DNA of 64,000 bases from Chromobacterium alkanivorans (GCF_016937655.1 NZ_JAFHKL010000007.1:248001-312000); one strand, 5' to 3'; shown: positions 16,977 through 25,460, counted from the first letter of the stretch. The notes: generated from the letters alone by a model not told the origin. Program-made: numbers and translations.

Positions 16977-17685
16977 CTTGATGCCAGGGCTGGCGCTGAT
17001 GGCGCTCCAGCCAGGCCAGCGCCTGGCCGTCGCCGTCGACGTGGCCGAGATAGCCGGCCAGGCTGACCTCGGGCGGGCAACTCAAGTCCGTGGCGCGCCA
17101 GCTTTGCAGCCGGTCCACGCGGAAGCTGCGGTAGTCCCGGCGCAGCCCGCACCAGGCGGCCAGCAGCCAGCGGTCGCCCCAGAAGAACAAGGCCAGCGGC
17201 AGCAGCGCGCGCTGGCTGTCGCGGCCGCTTTCGTCGCGGTAGTCCACCCACAGCGGCTGGCGGGAGACGATGGCGTCGCGCAGCGGCGCCAGCCGCTCGC
17301 GCGGGTAATTGCCCGCCGTCGGCGCGTACAGCGGCTCCGGCGGCAGGCCGGACGAGCCCAGCACCGCGTGGATGCGGCCCAGCGCCGATTGCGCCGCCGC
17401 CGCGGTGTCGCGGTCGGCCCAGGCGGCCAGCATGCGGGCACCCACTTCCAGCGCCGCCAGTTCGCGGGCGGAAAACGCCACCGCCGGCGGGGTGAAGCCG
17501 GCTTCCAGCCAATAGCCCTCGCCGGCTTCGCCGTTGACCGGCGCGCCGCTGGCCATCAGGTCCGCCATGTCGCGGTAGACGGTGCGCGGCGCCACTTCCA
17601 GCCATTCGGCCAATTGTCGGGCGGTGGTGCGGCGGCGGCCGCGCAGCAGCAAGAGGATTTGGACCAGTCGGTCGGCTCGGCGCAT
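16972..17685 (-). CDS. HTH-WYL transcriptional regulator (YafY type)
   Basis: The protein has 237 residues. An N-terminal HTH_11 domain (about 1-60, RRTTARQLAEWLEVAPRTVY) is followed by a WYL domain (about 135-225) containing PLALFFWGDRWLLAAWCG and RSFRVDRL. WYL domains sense nucleic acids or nucleotide ligands; these regulators often control stress or defence functions, though none is next to it. Its ATG directly follows the TGA of the EVE gene, so it is the last gene of a four-gene operon. Confidence 0.9.
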   Translation of the reverse strand: MRRADRLVQILLLLRGRRRTTARQLAEWLEVAPRTVYRDMADLMASGAPVNGEAGEGYWLEAGFTPPAVAFSARELAALEVGARMLAAWADRDTAAAAQSALGRIHAVLGSSGLPPEPLYAPTAGNYPRERLAPLRDAIVSRQPLWVDYRDESGRDSQRALLPLALFFWGDRWLLAAWCGLRRDYRSFRVDRLQSWRATDLSCPPEVSLAGYLGHVDGDGQALAWLERHQRQPWHQE

Positions 17686-18138
17686 TCAGTCGGGTTCCCG
17701 CAGCATGGATGGCGGCAGTGTCGCTTGCATCGCGCGCGCGATCAACAGGAAATCGGCGCGGCCGATTTCCAGATGACCGAAGCGGAAGGCGTAGCCCCAG
17801 CGCGCGGGATCGGCGATGAAGGCCAGCTGGCCGAGCAGCGGCCGGATGTCGGCGTCTTCGGCCGGCCAAAACGCGATGTCGCGCCGATAGGGTTCGAAAT
17901 CGGCGCTGACCCGGAACGGGTAGACCCGGTCGTCCGCCGCCAGGCCGACGGCGGTGAAGCGCTGGCAGGGTTCCCGTCCTTCCAGGCTCAACACCGGCGA
18001 GTAATAGATCAGGCCGTCGCCGGCCGCCATCCGCTTCAGCGGCGCGGCCTTGCCGTGGCACAGCTGGGCGAAGCCGCCGGCCAGACCGCGCCGCACATGG
18101 TCGCGGCTGGCCACGCCTATCCAGTAGCGTCGGCTCAT
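17686..18138 (-). CDS. EVE domain protein (UPF0310)
   Basis: The 150-residue protein starts MSRRYWIGVASRDHVRRGLA and contains AAGDGLIYYSPVL, the usual features of small EVE-domain proteins that resemble PUA/YTH modules and are thought to bind modified bases. The ATG at 18138 overlaps the stop codon of the upstream VOC gene, and its stop abuts the WYL start. Translational coupling is likely. The ligand is unknown. Confidence 0.88.
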   Translation of the reverse strand: MSRRYWIGVASRDHVRRGLAGGFAQLCHGKAAPLKRMAAGDGLIYYSPVLSLEGREPCQRFTAVGLAADDRVYPFRVSADFEPYRRDIAFWPAEDADIRPLLGQLAFIADPARWGYAFRFGHLEIGRADFLLIARAMQATLPPSMLREPD

Positions 18139-18503
18139 GCTGCGCTGTGCAGGCCGATCAGATTGCCTTCCAGATCGGAAAACAGCGCGATGTGCCCCCA
18201 GCTTTCCGGCAGCGCGGTCTTGGGCTGCACCACGATGCCGCCGGCGCTCTTGATCCGCTCCAGCGTGGCGTCGAGATCGGCGCCGCCATCCAGATAGACG
18301 CGCACGCCGTCGACATGGGGGCGGGCTTGCGGGCAGCTCAGCAGCGCGCCGCCGCAACTGTCCTCGGTGTGGGGAAACAGCGCCATGCGGTTATTGTCGA
18401 AGCTTTCCTCGCGCAGCTCCAGTTGCAGCGCCTGTTGATAAAAGGCGACGGCGCGCTCGAACTGGAGCACGGGAATTTCAAACCAGTGTAGGAAGGGGGA
18501 CAT
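18135..18503 (-). CDS. VOC (glyoxalase/bleomycin resistance) superfamily protein
   Basis: The protein has 122 residues. It shows the paired beta-alpha-beta-beta-beta pattern beginning FHWFEIPV-like (PFLHWFEIPVLQFERAVAFY) and ending WGHIALFSDLEGNLIGLHS. The usual metal-ligand positions (His6 and a C-terminal Glu) may be present, but the reaction is unknown. The ATG at 18503 follows AAGGAG, and its stop overlaps the EVE gene start by four bases. Confidence 0.87.
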   Translation of the reverse strand: MSPFLHWFEIPVLQFERAVAFYQQALQLELREESFDNNRMALFPHTEDSCGGALLSCPQARPHVDGVRVYLDGGADLDATLERIKSAGGIVVQPKTALPESWGHIALFSDLEGNLIGLHSAA

Positions 18504-18529
18504 GGTCAACTCCTTGTAGGGGATACGGC

Positions 18530-18850
18530 TTATAGGCAGTGATAAAAGTCTATGCGGCCGGTATCGGCGGCAATGGCGGCGAGAAAATCGCGGCAGGCGG
18601 GCTCTGCCGGCCATTGCGCGCACAATTGCCGCGCGCGTTCCGGGCTGTCGGCCAAGGTAAGGTGGATGAAGCGCCGTTCCTCTCCGCGCAGCAGCGCGTA
18701 GCCTTGGTAGCCGGTTTCATGGCGGAGCCAGTCGGCGTCGATTTGCTGGGCGGCGTGTTGCAGTTCGGCTTCGGATACGCCTTCTTTTAGTTCGAAGCTG
18801 GCGATTTCCAAGCCGTGTCCGGCGGGAAGCTGAAATAGAGGGGGGCGCAT
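18530..18850 (-). CDS. small alpha-beta barrel-like protein of unknown function
   Basis: The 106-residue protein (MRPPLFQLPAGHGLEIASFE...) has a pattern of strands and helices reminiscent of ABM or EthD-like dimeric barrels, including FIHLTLADSPERARQLC. This is only a fold impression. It is the first gene of the operon leading to the VOC, EVE and WYL genes, 26 bp upstream of the VOC start. Confidence 0.65.
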   Translation of the reverse strand: MRPPLFQLPAGHGLEIASFELKEGVSEAELQHAAQQIDADWLRHETGYQGYALLRGEERRFIHLTLADSPERARQLCAQWPAEPACRDFLAAIAADTGRIDFYHCL

Positions 18851-18913
18851 GTTGAGGCTCTCCGTGGTGGATACGCGGGTCGGCTCAGGGCCGTGACGTT
18901 AGTGTGCGGCCCC

Positions 18914-19082
18914 CCTGCTGACAGCGTGCTGTCAGCAGGAATCCGCTGTCGCCAATTTTGTTGATCGGGCCGGGCTCATGCGCTTTGCTCCGCGCAAAAA
19001 CCGCCCGGTCGGGCACGACCCGGTCACGCGGATGTGGCAAACTGCCTGACTGTTTCCCGGCGCGCCGGGACAGCTGTTTTTT
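18914..19082 (+). promoter_or_regulatory. structured leader with a terminator-like hairpin before mgtC
   Basis: The 257-bp gap before the MgtC-like gene is rich in possible RNA structure. A perfect 11-bp stem (18914-18924 with 18929-18939, loop CGTG) comes first. Then 18968-18975 can pair with 19003-19010 around an inner hairpin (18979-18983 with 18992-18996). The same 19003-19010 segment can instead pair with 19016-19023. Last, TCCCGG-CGCG-CCGGGA (19055-19070) is followed six bases later by six Ts (19077-19082), just before the ribosome binding site. The layout resembles a transcription attenuator. No known riboswitch consensus was recognised. Confidence 0.5.
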
Positions 19083-19107
19083 CAATCGACCGCAGGAGGA
19101 ATAACAA

Positions 19108-19833
19108 GTGGAAACCTTACTGCAGTTTCTGGGCTTCAACGGGTCTGGTCTGCTGCAAACCTTGCTCAGCCTGTTGACGGCTTTCATTCTGGGCTCGGCC
19201 ATAGGCTATGAGCGCCAGTTCCGTCAACGCACCGCCGGCTTGCGCACCAACACCCTGGTGGCGGTGGGCGCGGCGGCCTTCGTCGACATGGCGCTGCAGC
19301 TGGACGGCACCGGCGGCGCGGCGCGGGTGGCGTCCTACGTGGTGTCCGGCGTCGGCTTTCTCGGCGCCGGCACCATCATGAAAGAGGGCTTGAACGTGCG
19401 CGGCCTGAACACCGCCGCCACCTTGTGGGGTTCGGCCGCGGTCGGCGCCAGCGCCGGCGCCGGCCAGATTCCGCAGGCCTTCCTGATCACGCTGTTCGTG
19501 CTGGCCAGCAACACCTTGCTGCGTCCGGTGGTGAACTCGATCAACCGCAAGCCCATCGACGACGAGACCAGCGAAGTCACTTACCAGCTGTGCGTGATTT
19601 CCAGCCGCTCCGGCCAGAAGCACGCGATGGCCTTGCTCAGCGACCTGTTGGAGGAATCCAAGTATCCGGTGGGGGATCTGGACGTGGAGCCGTTTGGCGA
19701 CGACGAGGTGGAGATGACCGCCACCTTGCTGTCCACCTCGGTGGAGTGGGAGGAGCTGGAGGAGATCGCCGCCAAGCTGGTGGCTCAGCCTTTCATCAGC
19801 CAGGCGTACTGGAATCCCAGCACCTCGGAGTGA
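19108..19833 (+). CDS. MgtC/SapB family membrane protein
   Basis: The protein has 241 residues. The N-terminal half has about four hydrophobic segments with the MgtC hallmarks AIGYERQFRQRTAGLRTNTL and SGVGFLGAGTIMKEG. The C-terminal half is a soluble ACT-like domain. MgtC proteins modulate ATP synthase and phosphate or magnesium homeostasis in some bacteria; the exact role here is inferred. The start is GTG at 19108, nine bases after AGGAGGA. The structured leader upstream suggests control after transcription starts. Confidence 0.9.
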   Translation: METLLQFLGFNGSGLLQTLLSLLTAFILGSAIGYERQFRQRTAGLRTNTLVAVGAAAFVDMALQLDGTGGAARVASYVVSGVGFLGAGTIMKEGLNVRGLNTAATLWGSAAVGASAGAGQIPQAFLITLFVLASNTLLRPVVNSINRKPIDDETSEVTYQLCVISSRSGQKHAMALLSDLLEESKYPVGDLDVEPFGDDEVEMTATLLSTSVEWEELEEIAAKLVAQPFISQAYWNPSTSE

Positions 19834-19852
19834 GGAGGCTTGGAAAGGACCA

Positions 19853-19887
19853 CGCCCTGAGCCGCTTGTCGGCCCAGGGCGTTTTTT
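19853..19887 (+). terminator. intrinsic terminator of the mgtC-like gene
   Basis: CGCCCTG (19853-19859) pairs with CAGGGCG (19875-19881), followed by six Ts, 20 bp after the stop codon. Confidence 0.85.
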
Positions 19888-19915
19888 ATTGACGCGGGCA
19901 AGAGGCGAACACCGC

Positions 19916-20128
19916 TGAGAACCTGTTTACGATCTGCTGCGCGTCGGCGATACGGCGTTAAAAACCAGCTCAAAATGCTCATGTACCGCTCGTACATTCC
20001 GCTTTTTCGCTCGTTTTCGCCTTGTCTCGCTCTTGCTCGCAAGATCGTAAACACGTTCTGAGAAAGCGGAATCTACGAGTCATCTATCCATCCCGCCGAC
20101 GCGCAGCAGACTTTGAGCCGATGCTTAA
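19916..20128 (+). repeat. dispersed repeat plus a partial copy
   Basis: A good copy runs from GAGAACCTGTTTACGATCTG (19916) to GCAAGATCGTAAACACGTTC (about 20060). A partial inverted copy follows (AAGCGGAATCTACGAG, then CGCAGCAGACTTTGAGCCGA), ending at the TAA stop codon of the aminotransferase gene on the minus strand. Confidence 0.8.
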
Positions 20129-21219
20129 CCTTCCGCCAGCGCCGCCATCACCTTGGCCGACAGCGCCTGCGGCTGCGCGGTGACGCGCAGCAGGTGGCGC
20201 ACCGCCGGGTGCGGCGGCCGATGCACGGCGATGCCGTCGGACAGCAACTGGCGGTGGATGGCCTCGCTGCTGGCGGCGTCGCGATAGGCGATGCAGACGA
20301 AGTTGGTGTGCGAGGGCATCACCACCAGATCGCGCGCGCGCAGCGCGTCGGACAGCTTGTCGCGCAGATGGATGGTGGCGGCGATCAACTGGCGCGAGTA
20401 GTCCGGATCGTCCAGCACGATCTGCGCCGCCAGCTGGGCGAAGCTGGACAGCGCGAATTGCGGCCGGATCTGGTCCGCCTTGGCGACGATGTGCTGCGGG
20501 CCGATGGCGTAGCCCACCCGCAGCCCGGCTAGCGCGTAGGCCTTGGACAGCGTGCGCAGCCGCAGGGTGTTGGGCAGCGCGCCCTGCGGCGGCGCGTCCT
20601 GCGCGTCCACGCAGAAATCGACGTAGGCCTCGTCCAGAATCAACAGCGTGGACGAGGGCAGCATTTCGCGCAGCGCCAGGATGTCCTGGGCGCTCCAGTA
20701 GTGGCCGGTGGGATTGTCCGGATTGGCGAGATAGAGCACGGCGGCGCGCTCGGCGCGGGCCACCTCCGCCAGTCGCGGCAGATCGGCCTGCAGCCGGTCG
20801 CCTTGTTGCTGGTAAGGCACTTCCAGGATGCGCGCGCCCACGCCTTCGGCGAAATAACGGAAGGTGGGATAGGTGCCGGCGGTGCACACCACCGCGTCGC
20901 CGACATTACAGGCCAGACGCAGAGCCAGCAGGATCAGGCTGTCGGCGCCGGTGTCGAACAGCACCTGGCTCGCGTCCACGCGGTTGTGGGCCGCGGCGCG
21001 CTGGCGCAGGCCGTGGGCGTACGGATCCGGGTAGAGCCGGGCCAGCTCCGTCATCATCTCGCCGAATTCCGCCGTCAGCGGCGAGGCCGGCTTGGCCATG
21101 CTTTCATTGGAGCCTATGCGCGCGCCGATGCGGTGGCCCAAGGCCGCTTCCAGCTTGGCGATGCCGGGAAAGGGATTGACGATGGTGTGATGTTCCAGAT
21201 GACGGGCGAAGTGGGACAT
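20125..21219 (-). CDS. hisC: HisC-family class I/II PLP aminotransferase
   Basis: The protein has 364 residues. It shows the histidinol-phosphate aminotransferase pattern: SNESMAKP near the N-terminus, NPDNPTGHYW, LLILDEAYVDF and the PLP lysine in TLRLRTLSKAYALAGLRVGY (given as two parts: TLRLRTLSK, AYALAGLRVGY). It lies outside any his operon, so it may act on histidinol phosphate or on aromatic or other amino acids. The ATG at 21219 is the first in frame that gives a normal-length enzyme. A repeat abuts its stop codon. Confidence 0.87.
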   Translation of the reverse strand: MSHFARHLEHHTIVNPFPGIAKLEAALGHRIGARIGSNESMAKPASPLTAEFGEMMTELARLYPDPYAHGLRQRAAAHNRVDASQVLFDTGADSLILLALRLACNVGDAVVCTAGTYPTFRYFAEGVGARILEVPYQQQGDRLQADLPRLAEVARAERAAVLYLANPDNPTGHYWSAQDILALREMLPSSTLLILDEAYVDFCVDAQDAPPQGALPNTLRLRTLSKAYALAGLRVGYAIGPQHIVAKADQIRPQFALSSFAQLAAQIVLDDPDYSRQLIAATIHLRDKLSDALRARDLVVMPSHTNFVCIAYRDAASSEAIHRQLLSDGIAVHRPPHPAVRHLLRVTAQPQALSAKVMAALAEG

Positions 21220-21357
21220 CGGCGGCTCCTTTATCTGCAGTTACAGCCTTTGAGTGTAAAGGATATGACTTAAGCGCAGGAAACCACGTGGGAATATCAA
21301 TATGTCTTCGGCATTTGTCGCCGCCGCCGCGCCGGTCTGGGAGCGCGGCGGGAGCCG

Positions 21358-21546
21358 TCAGCGGGCGGCGGGAGAGGCGGATTCGACCGCGGCGCGCGGG
21401 GCGGAGGCGTCGGCCTTGACTGCGGGTTTGGCTGCCGGCGCGGCGGCGGCCGGCTTGGCCGCGGGGGCGGGCAGATACAGCGGGCCTTTGAAGCCGCAGG
21501 CGGTCAGGAACAGGGTCAGGCTTGCACAAGCCAGCAAGGTGCGCAT
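21358..21546 (-). CDS. lptM: LptM-type LPS-transport lipoprotein (YifL)
   Basis: The 62-residue lipoprotein has the signal LACASLTLFLTAC, with Cys17 as the lipidated residue, directly followed by GFKGPLYLP, the hallmark of LptM/YifL. In E. coli LptM helps assemble the LptD-LptE translocon. The tail is a low-complexity Ala/Pro/Lys stretch. The ATG at 21546 is preferred over a TTG at 21561. It is divergent from cyaY as in many proteobacteria, but the usual downstream lysA is missing; a gap and hisC follow. Confidence 0.88.
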   Translation of the reverse strand: MRTLLACASLTLFLTACGFKGPLYLPAPAAKPAAAAPAAKPAVKADASAPRAAVESASPAAR

Positions 21547-21681
21547 ACGAATGAGTTCCAATGTGGCAAAATCCCGATACTAGCAAAGCTGCGGCGCGCC
21601 GTGTGATTCCGATGCGCCCGGCGATCAAGGCCTGAGCCGCGCCAAGACGGCGTTCAGGCCGTCACCCAACGGGAAAGCGCA

Positions 21682-21999
21682 ATGAACGAAACCGAATTTC
21701 TGCAGCACACCGACGCCATCTTCGCGCGCATCGAAGCCGCCATCGACGACAACGACCTGGACGCCGACTATCTGGTGTCCGGCAATGTGCTGGACATCGA
21801 GTTCAGCGACGGCGCCAAGATCATCGTCAACCGCCACACCGCCAATCAGGAGCTGTGGATAGCGGCCAAGAGCGGCGGTTACCACTTCGCCTTCCGCGAC
21901 GGCAGCTGGATCGCCGCGCGCGACGGCTCGGAATTCTTCTCCACCCTCAGCGCCGCCATCGCCGCCGCCTGCGGCGAAACCATAGGGTTTGATGAATGA
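21682..21999 (+). CDS. cyaY: frataxin-like iron protein CyaY
   Basis: This 105-residue frataxin homologue modulates Fe-S cluster assembly through the IscS-IscU complex. The acidic first helix (FARIEAAIDDNDLDADY) and NRHTANQELWIAAKSGGYHF match the family. A normal start at 21682 gives the family's usual length. The stop overlaps the next gene's start by four bases. Confidence 0.95.
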   Translation: MNETEFLQHTDAIFARIEAAIDDNDLDADYLVSGNVLDIEFSDGAKIIVNRHTANQELWIAAKSGGYHFAFRDGSWIAARDGSEFFSTLSAAIAAACGETIGFDE

Positions 22000-22412
22000 G
22001 CCATCTGGTGTGGCTGGGACTGGGCGGGCTGGCGGTGTCGGCCTTCACCTCGTCCACCATCCTGCCCGGCAATTCCGAACTGGCGCTGTCCGCCTTTCTG
22101 TACAAATGGCCGGACTGGTTGTGGCCGGCCTTGCTGGTGGCCACGGTGGCCAATACCGCCGGCAGCGTCACCAGCCTGTGGCTGGGCCGGCTGGCGCCGC
22201 GCAAGGAGTTGTCGCCGCGGCTGGCCGGCTGGTTCCAGCGCTTCGGCCCGGCGGTGCTGGCCTTGTCCTGGCTGCCGGTAGTCGGCGACGCCATCCCGCT
22301 GGCCGCCGGCTGGCTGCGCCTGCCTTGGTGGTCCAGCATTCTGTGGCTGACCCTGGGCAAGGCGGCGCGTTATCTGGCGCTGGCCTGGGGCGTGTTGCTG
22401 CTGTCGAGTTGA
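21996..22412 (+). CDS. YqaA/DedA-like inner membrane protein
   Basis: The protein has 138 residues and about three to four hydrophobic segments. SSTILPGNSELALSAF and NTAGSVTSLWLGR match the YqaA family of small DedA-related (SNARE-associated) proteins, which may handle lipid transport or envelope homeostasis. ATGA overlap with cyaY implies translational coupling. Confidence 0.85.
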   Translation: MSHLVWLGLGGLAVSAFTSSTILPGNSELALSAFLYKWPDWLWPALLVATVANTAGSVTSLWLGRLAPRKELSPRLAGWFQRFGPAVLALSWLPVVGDAIPLAAGWLRLPWWSSILWLTLGKAARYLALAWGVLLLSS

Positions 22413-22433
22413 GGCGGCAAGCAACACGGCGAT

Positions 22434-22466
22434 AAAAAAAAGGACATGCGCGAGCATGTCCTTTTT
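22434..22466. terminator. bidirectional intrinsic terminator
   Basis: AAAAAGGACATGC-GCGA-GCATGTCCTTTTT is a perfect stem with A and T runs on both sides. It lies between the convergent yqaA-like and hemY genes and can serve both. Confidence 0.92.
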
Positions 22467-22484
22467 CGTACCGAGCGCGTGGAA

Positions 22485-23693
22485 TCAGCAGCCTTGCTTC
22501 AGCGCCAGCTCCAGGCTCTTGTTGTAATGCTGAGCCGCCAACTCTTCCTTGCCGGTGGCTTCGAACAGCCGCGCCAGTTCGGCGTGGGCGCACAGCGTCG
22601 GCGAGATCGAGGCGCTGGCTTCCAGATAGCTCTGCGCCTTGCCCCACAGTTGCTGGCACAGGGCCAGACGGCCCAAGGCCATCAGCAGCCAGTGGTCGCG
22701 CGGCCGTTTCTTCAGCCAGTTTTCCGCGGTTTTCAGCAGTTCCAGCCGCTTGTCCTCGCTCAGGTGCTCGGCCAGCTTGCCCAGCTCGCGCGACAGCTCC
22801 GGGGTGTCGTGATCGTCGTTGGCCAGCGCGCCGGCCAGCAGGGTGGCGGCGTAATCGTAGTCCTGCAGCACGATCAGCCGCGCCACCACCTGGTCCATCA
22901 GCTGAGGATTGCTGCGCTCGGCTTCCGGGATGCGGCGCAGCCAGTCGCGGATTTCCTGGCCGCCCAGCAGGGTCACCAGTTGCTGCTGATAGGCGGCCAA
23001 GCGGTAGCGTCGCGCCTGTTCCGGCTCCAGCGCGTCGGCCTTGAGCAGTTTCTCGGTCAGCGCCAGCACCGCTTCCGGCTGCTTCTGCAGCAGGCGGACC
23101 TTCAGCTCCAGCCGCAAGGCGTTGGTCAGATTGGGCGACAGCGCGCGCGCGCGTTCGATGGCGGCCAAGGCGCCCAGCGGGTCCTTGGCTTCCAGCTTCA
23201 GTTCGGCGTCCAGCATGTGGCGCGCCAGTTGCAGCCGCGGCGGCATCGCGTCCAGCTGCGCCAGGTAGCCGTCGCGCTTGTCCAGGTCGCCGGCGGCGCC
23301 GGCGGAACGGGCGGCGATCAGCAGCGCCAGCGCCTTGTTTTCCGGCGAGTACTCATCGTCCAGCGACTTGCTGGCCTCGCGTTCGGCTTTCTGGAAGCGG
23401 CCTTCGAAGTAGGAGATGCCGGCTTCGCGCAGCGCGTGGCGGGAGGCTTTCAGCTTTTTCTGGCGCTGGAAGCGGCGCACTTCAGCCGGCAGATTGGCGG
23501 CCACCGCCACCATGCGCAGCACCAGGTGCACCACGAAGATCAGCGCCACCACCGACACGATCAGCAGATTGAACGACACTTCCATTCGGTACGGCGGCAG
23601 GAACAGGATCGCGTAGCCGGTGTTCAGGGTGGCGGCCAGGCCGACCAGCACCGCCAGGGCAAACAGCCCGGTAATCCACAAGGCGAATTTCAC
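22485..23693 (-). CDS. hemY: HemY, heme-operon membrane TPR protein
   Basis: The protein has 402 residues. Two N-terminal transmembrane segments (about 4-24 and 40-62) precede a cytoplasmic or periplasmic TPR-like helical region. This is the proteobacterial HemY of unknown biochemical role, not the Gram-positive protoporphyrinogen oxidase of the same name. It is the last gene of hemC-hemD-hemX-hemY, three bases from hemX. Confidence 0.93.
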   Translation of the reverse strand: MKFALWITGLFALAVLVGLAATLNTGYAILFLPPYRMEVSFNLLIVSVVALIFVVHLVLRMVAVAANLPAEVRRFQRQKKLKASRHALREAGISYFEGRFQKAEREASKSLDDEYSPENKALALLIAARSAGAAGDLDKRDGYLAQLDAMPPRLQLARHMLDAELKLEAKDPLGALAAIERARALSPNLTNALRLELKVRLLQKQPEAVLALTEKLLKADALEPEQARRYRLAAYQQQLVTLLGGQEIRDWLRRIPEAERSNPQLMDQVVARLIVLQDYDYAATLLAGALANDDHDTPELSRELGKLAEHLSEDKRLELLKTAENWLKKRPRDHWLLMALGRLALCQQLWGKAQSYLEASASISPTLCAHAELARLFEATGKEELAAQHYNKSLELALKQGC

Positions 23694-23696
23694 GGT

Positions 23697-24725
23697 TTAT
23701 TCTCCTGCCGCGCCTTGGGCGTCGCGCACCGATTTGAGGCTGGCGTTCATGTCCGGCAGCGCCACGTCCAGCGGCGCGCCTTCCAGTTCGCCCAGCGTGC
23801 CCAGCCATTGGGTGACGGCCGGCGCATCGCGGTCGAAGTAGCGCTGCACATAGCTGCGCGCGGCGACGATGTCGGCGGCGAAGGTCTTGCCGTCGCGTTG
23901 GATCAGCGCCAGGCGGGCGTCCAGCAGGCGCATTTTCAGGTTCTCGCGCAGGAAGAAGGCCTGCTCCGGCGACAGCAGCAGCGCTTCCGGCTTGTCCATG
24001 CGGCGGATGTGGATCAGCTCGCCCAGGCTCTTGCTGACGTCGGCCACCAGCCGTTCCCACAGCGGCGCGCTGGCCGGCGCCGCGGCCTTGGCCTGCGGCT
24101 TCTGGCTGGCCAGGCGGTGGGCGTCCACCGCCAGCGGCAGGCTGTCGGCGGACAGCATCAGCCGGTCCAGTTTGACGGTGAGGCCGACGCTGTCCAGATA
24201 GGGCAGGGCCTTGAGTTTTTCCAGGTCGGTGGCCACCGCCTTCTTCACGCCGATCAACTGCGGGCGGTCGAATTTGGCCAGGCGCGCGTCCACCATTTCC
24301 AGCGCCGACACGGCGGCCGGCACGTTGCCGGCCAGCTGCAGCTGCTGGCTGGCGATGGCCAGGGTGTGCTCGACTTCGGACAGCAGCCAGTCGGTGCGGT
24401 TCTTGGTCAGTTCCTGGTACATGCCGTTCAGCGTCGCGTACTGGCCGGCGGATTCGTTGACGCGGGCTTCCATCAGCGCCAGCCGGCCTTCGGTGGCGCG
24501 GTTGGCGCTGATCGCCTGCTCGGTCATCGCGCGCAGCTCTTTGGCGGATCCGCTGCCTTCGGCCAGCCGGCGCGCCAGTTCCTGGCGCGCGGCGGTCAGT
24601 TCCTGCTGGGTGCTGAAGTACTGCCAGCCGGACACGCCCAGCGCGGCGATGGCGATCAGCAAGGCCGGACTCAGCGATTTCTTGGACTCGGGTTTGGCGG
24701 TTTCGGTGATCTGGGATTCGCTCAT
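23697..24725 (-). CDS. hemX: HemX, membrane protein of the heme operon
   Basis: The protein has 342 residues with one transmembrane segment (about 20-40, ALLIAIAALGVSGWQYF) followed by a long helical region. It belongs to the family annotated as putative uroporphyrinogen-III C-methyltransferase HemX, although no SAM-binding methyltransferase domain is visible. The ATG at 24725 overlaps the hemD stop by four bases; an upstream in-frame ATG at 24743 is less likely. Confidence 0.9.
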   Translation of the reverse strand: MSESQITETAKPESKKSLSPALLIAIAALGVSGWQYFSTQQELTAARQELARRLAEGSGSAKELRAMTEQAISANRATEGRLALMEARVNESAGQYATLNGMYQELTKNRTDWLLSEVEHTLAIASQQLQLAGNVPAAVSALEMVDARLAKFDRPQLIGVKKAVATDLEKLKALPYLDSVGLTVKLDRLMLSADSLPLAVDAHRLASQKPQAKAAAPASAPLWERLVADVSKSLGELIHIRRMDKPEALLLSPEQAFFLRENLKMRLLDARLALIQRDGKTFAADIVAARSYVQRYFDRDAPAVTQWLGTLGELEGAPLDVALPDMNASLKSVRDAQGAAGE

Positions 24726-25453
24726 GGGTGACGACAGAACCATTTTTTAAGGCCGGCGACCAGCGCGCTGTCTTCGGCCCGGGTTGTCATGATGCGCGTC
24801 GCGCCTTGCGCGGCGAGCCGGTCGGCAACGCGCGGATGCGGCACGCAATATAGCAGGCATTGTAACGTCCTGATTCGACTGGGGCCAGCGAGACGGAACA
24901 ATTGCTCTACGATTTCGCCGGAAGTGACGATCACGGCGTCCGGCGGCGCGCGGTCGAAGGCCGCCCAGTCCGGCGCGCCGTCCAGCCGGCGGTAGATTTC
25001 GGCGAAGTCCACCGCCGCGCCGCGGGCGGCCAGGCTTTGCGCCAGCAGCGGCCTGCCGCCGACGCCGCGCACGATCAACACGCATTGTCCGCGCATATCG
25101 GCCAACTCCGGCAGGGCCAGCAGCGCCTCGCTGTCGCTGCCCTCGGCCGGGTGCAGCACCGGACGGCCGCTGAGCGCGGCCAGTTTGGCGGCGCTGGCGC
25201 GGCCGATGCAGAGCAGCCGCTTGGCGGCGAGGTCCAGCGCTTGCAGCGCCGGCCAGGCCTGGTCTATGGCGCTGGGGCTGACGAAAACCAGACAGTCCGC
25301 CGCCGCCGCTTGTTGCGGCAGCGCCGCCAGCGCGTCCGGCTGCGGCGTGATTTCCATCAGCGGCAGATGGCCGGCGTCTAAGCCGGCGGCGGCGAGCAGA
25401 CGCAGCAACTCGGCGCTTTGCGCCAGCGGACGGGCGACCAGGACGCGTGGCAT
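24722..25453 (-). CDS. hemD: uroporphyrinogen-III synthase HemD
   Basis: The 243-residue enzyme cyclises hydroxymethylbilane with ring D inversion to uroporphyrinogen III. The sequence is weakly conserved as usual, but LVFVSPSAIDQAWPAL, GSDSEALLALPELAD and PDAVIVTSGEIVEQLF fit the two-lobed family. It sits seven bases after hemC and overlaps hemX. Confidence 0.93.
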   Translation of the reverse strand: MPRVLVARPLAQSAELLRLLAAAGLDAGHLPLMEITPQPDALAALPQQAAAADCLVFVSPSAIDQAWPALQALDLAAKRLLCIGRASAAKLAALSGRPVLHPAEGSDSEALLALPELADMRGQCVLIVRGVGGRPLLAQSLAARGAAVDFAEIYRRLDGAPDWAAFDRAPPDAVIVTSGEIVEQLFRLAGPSRIRTLQCLLYCVPHPRVADRLAAQGATRIMTTRAEDSALVAGLKKWFCRHP

Positions 25454-25460
25454 CGCCGTC

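Noticed and set aside
22446-24731. 761-codon plus-strand frame across hemY and hemX
   Set aside because: It is antisense to two operon genes, starts in a terminator and lacks any recognisable domain.
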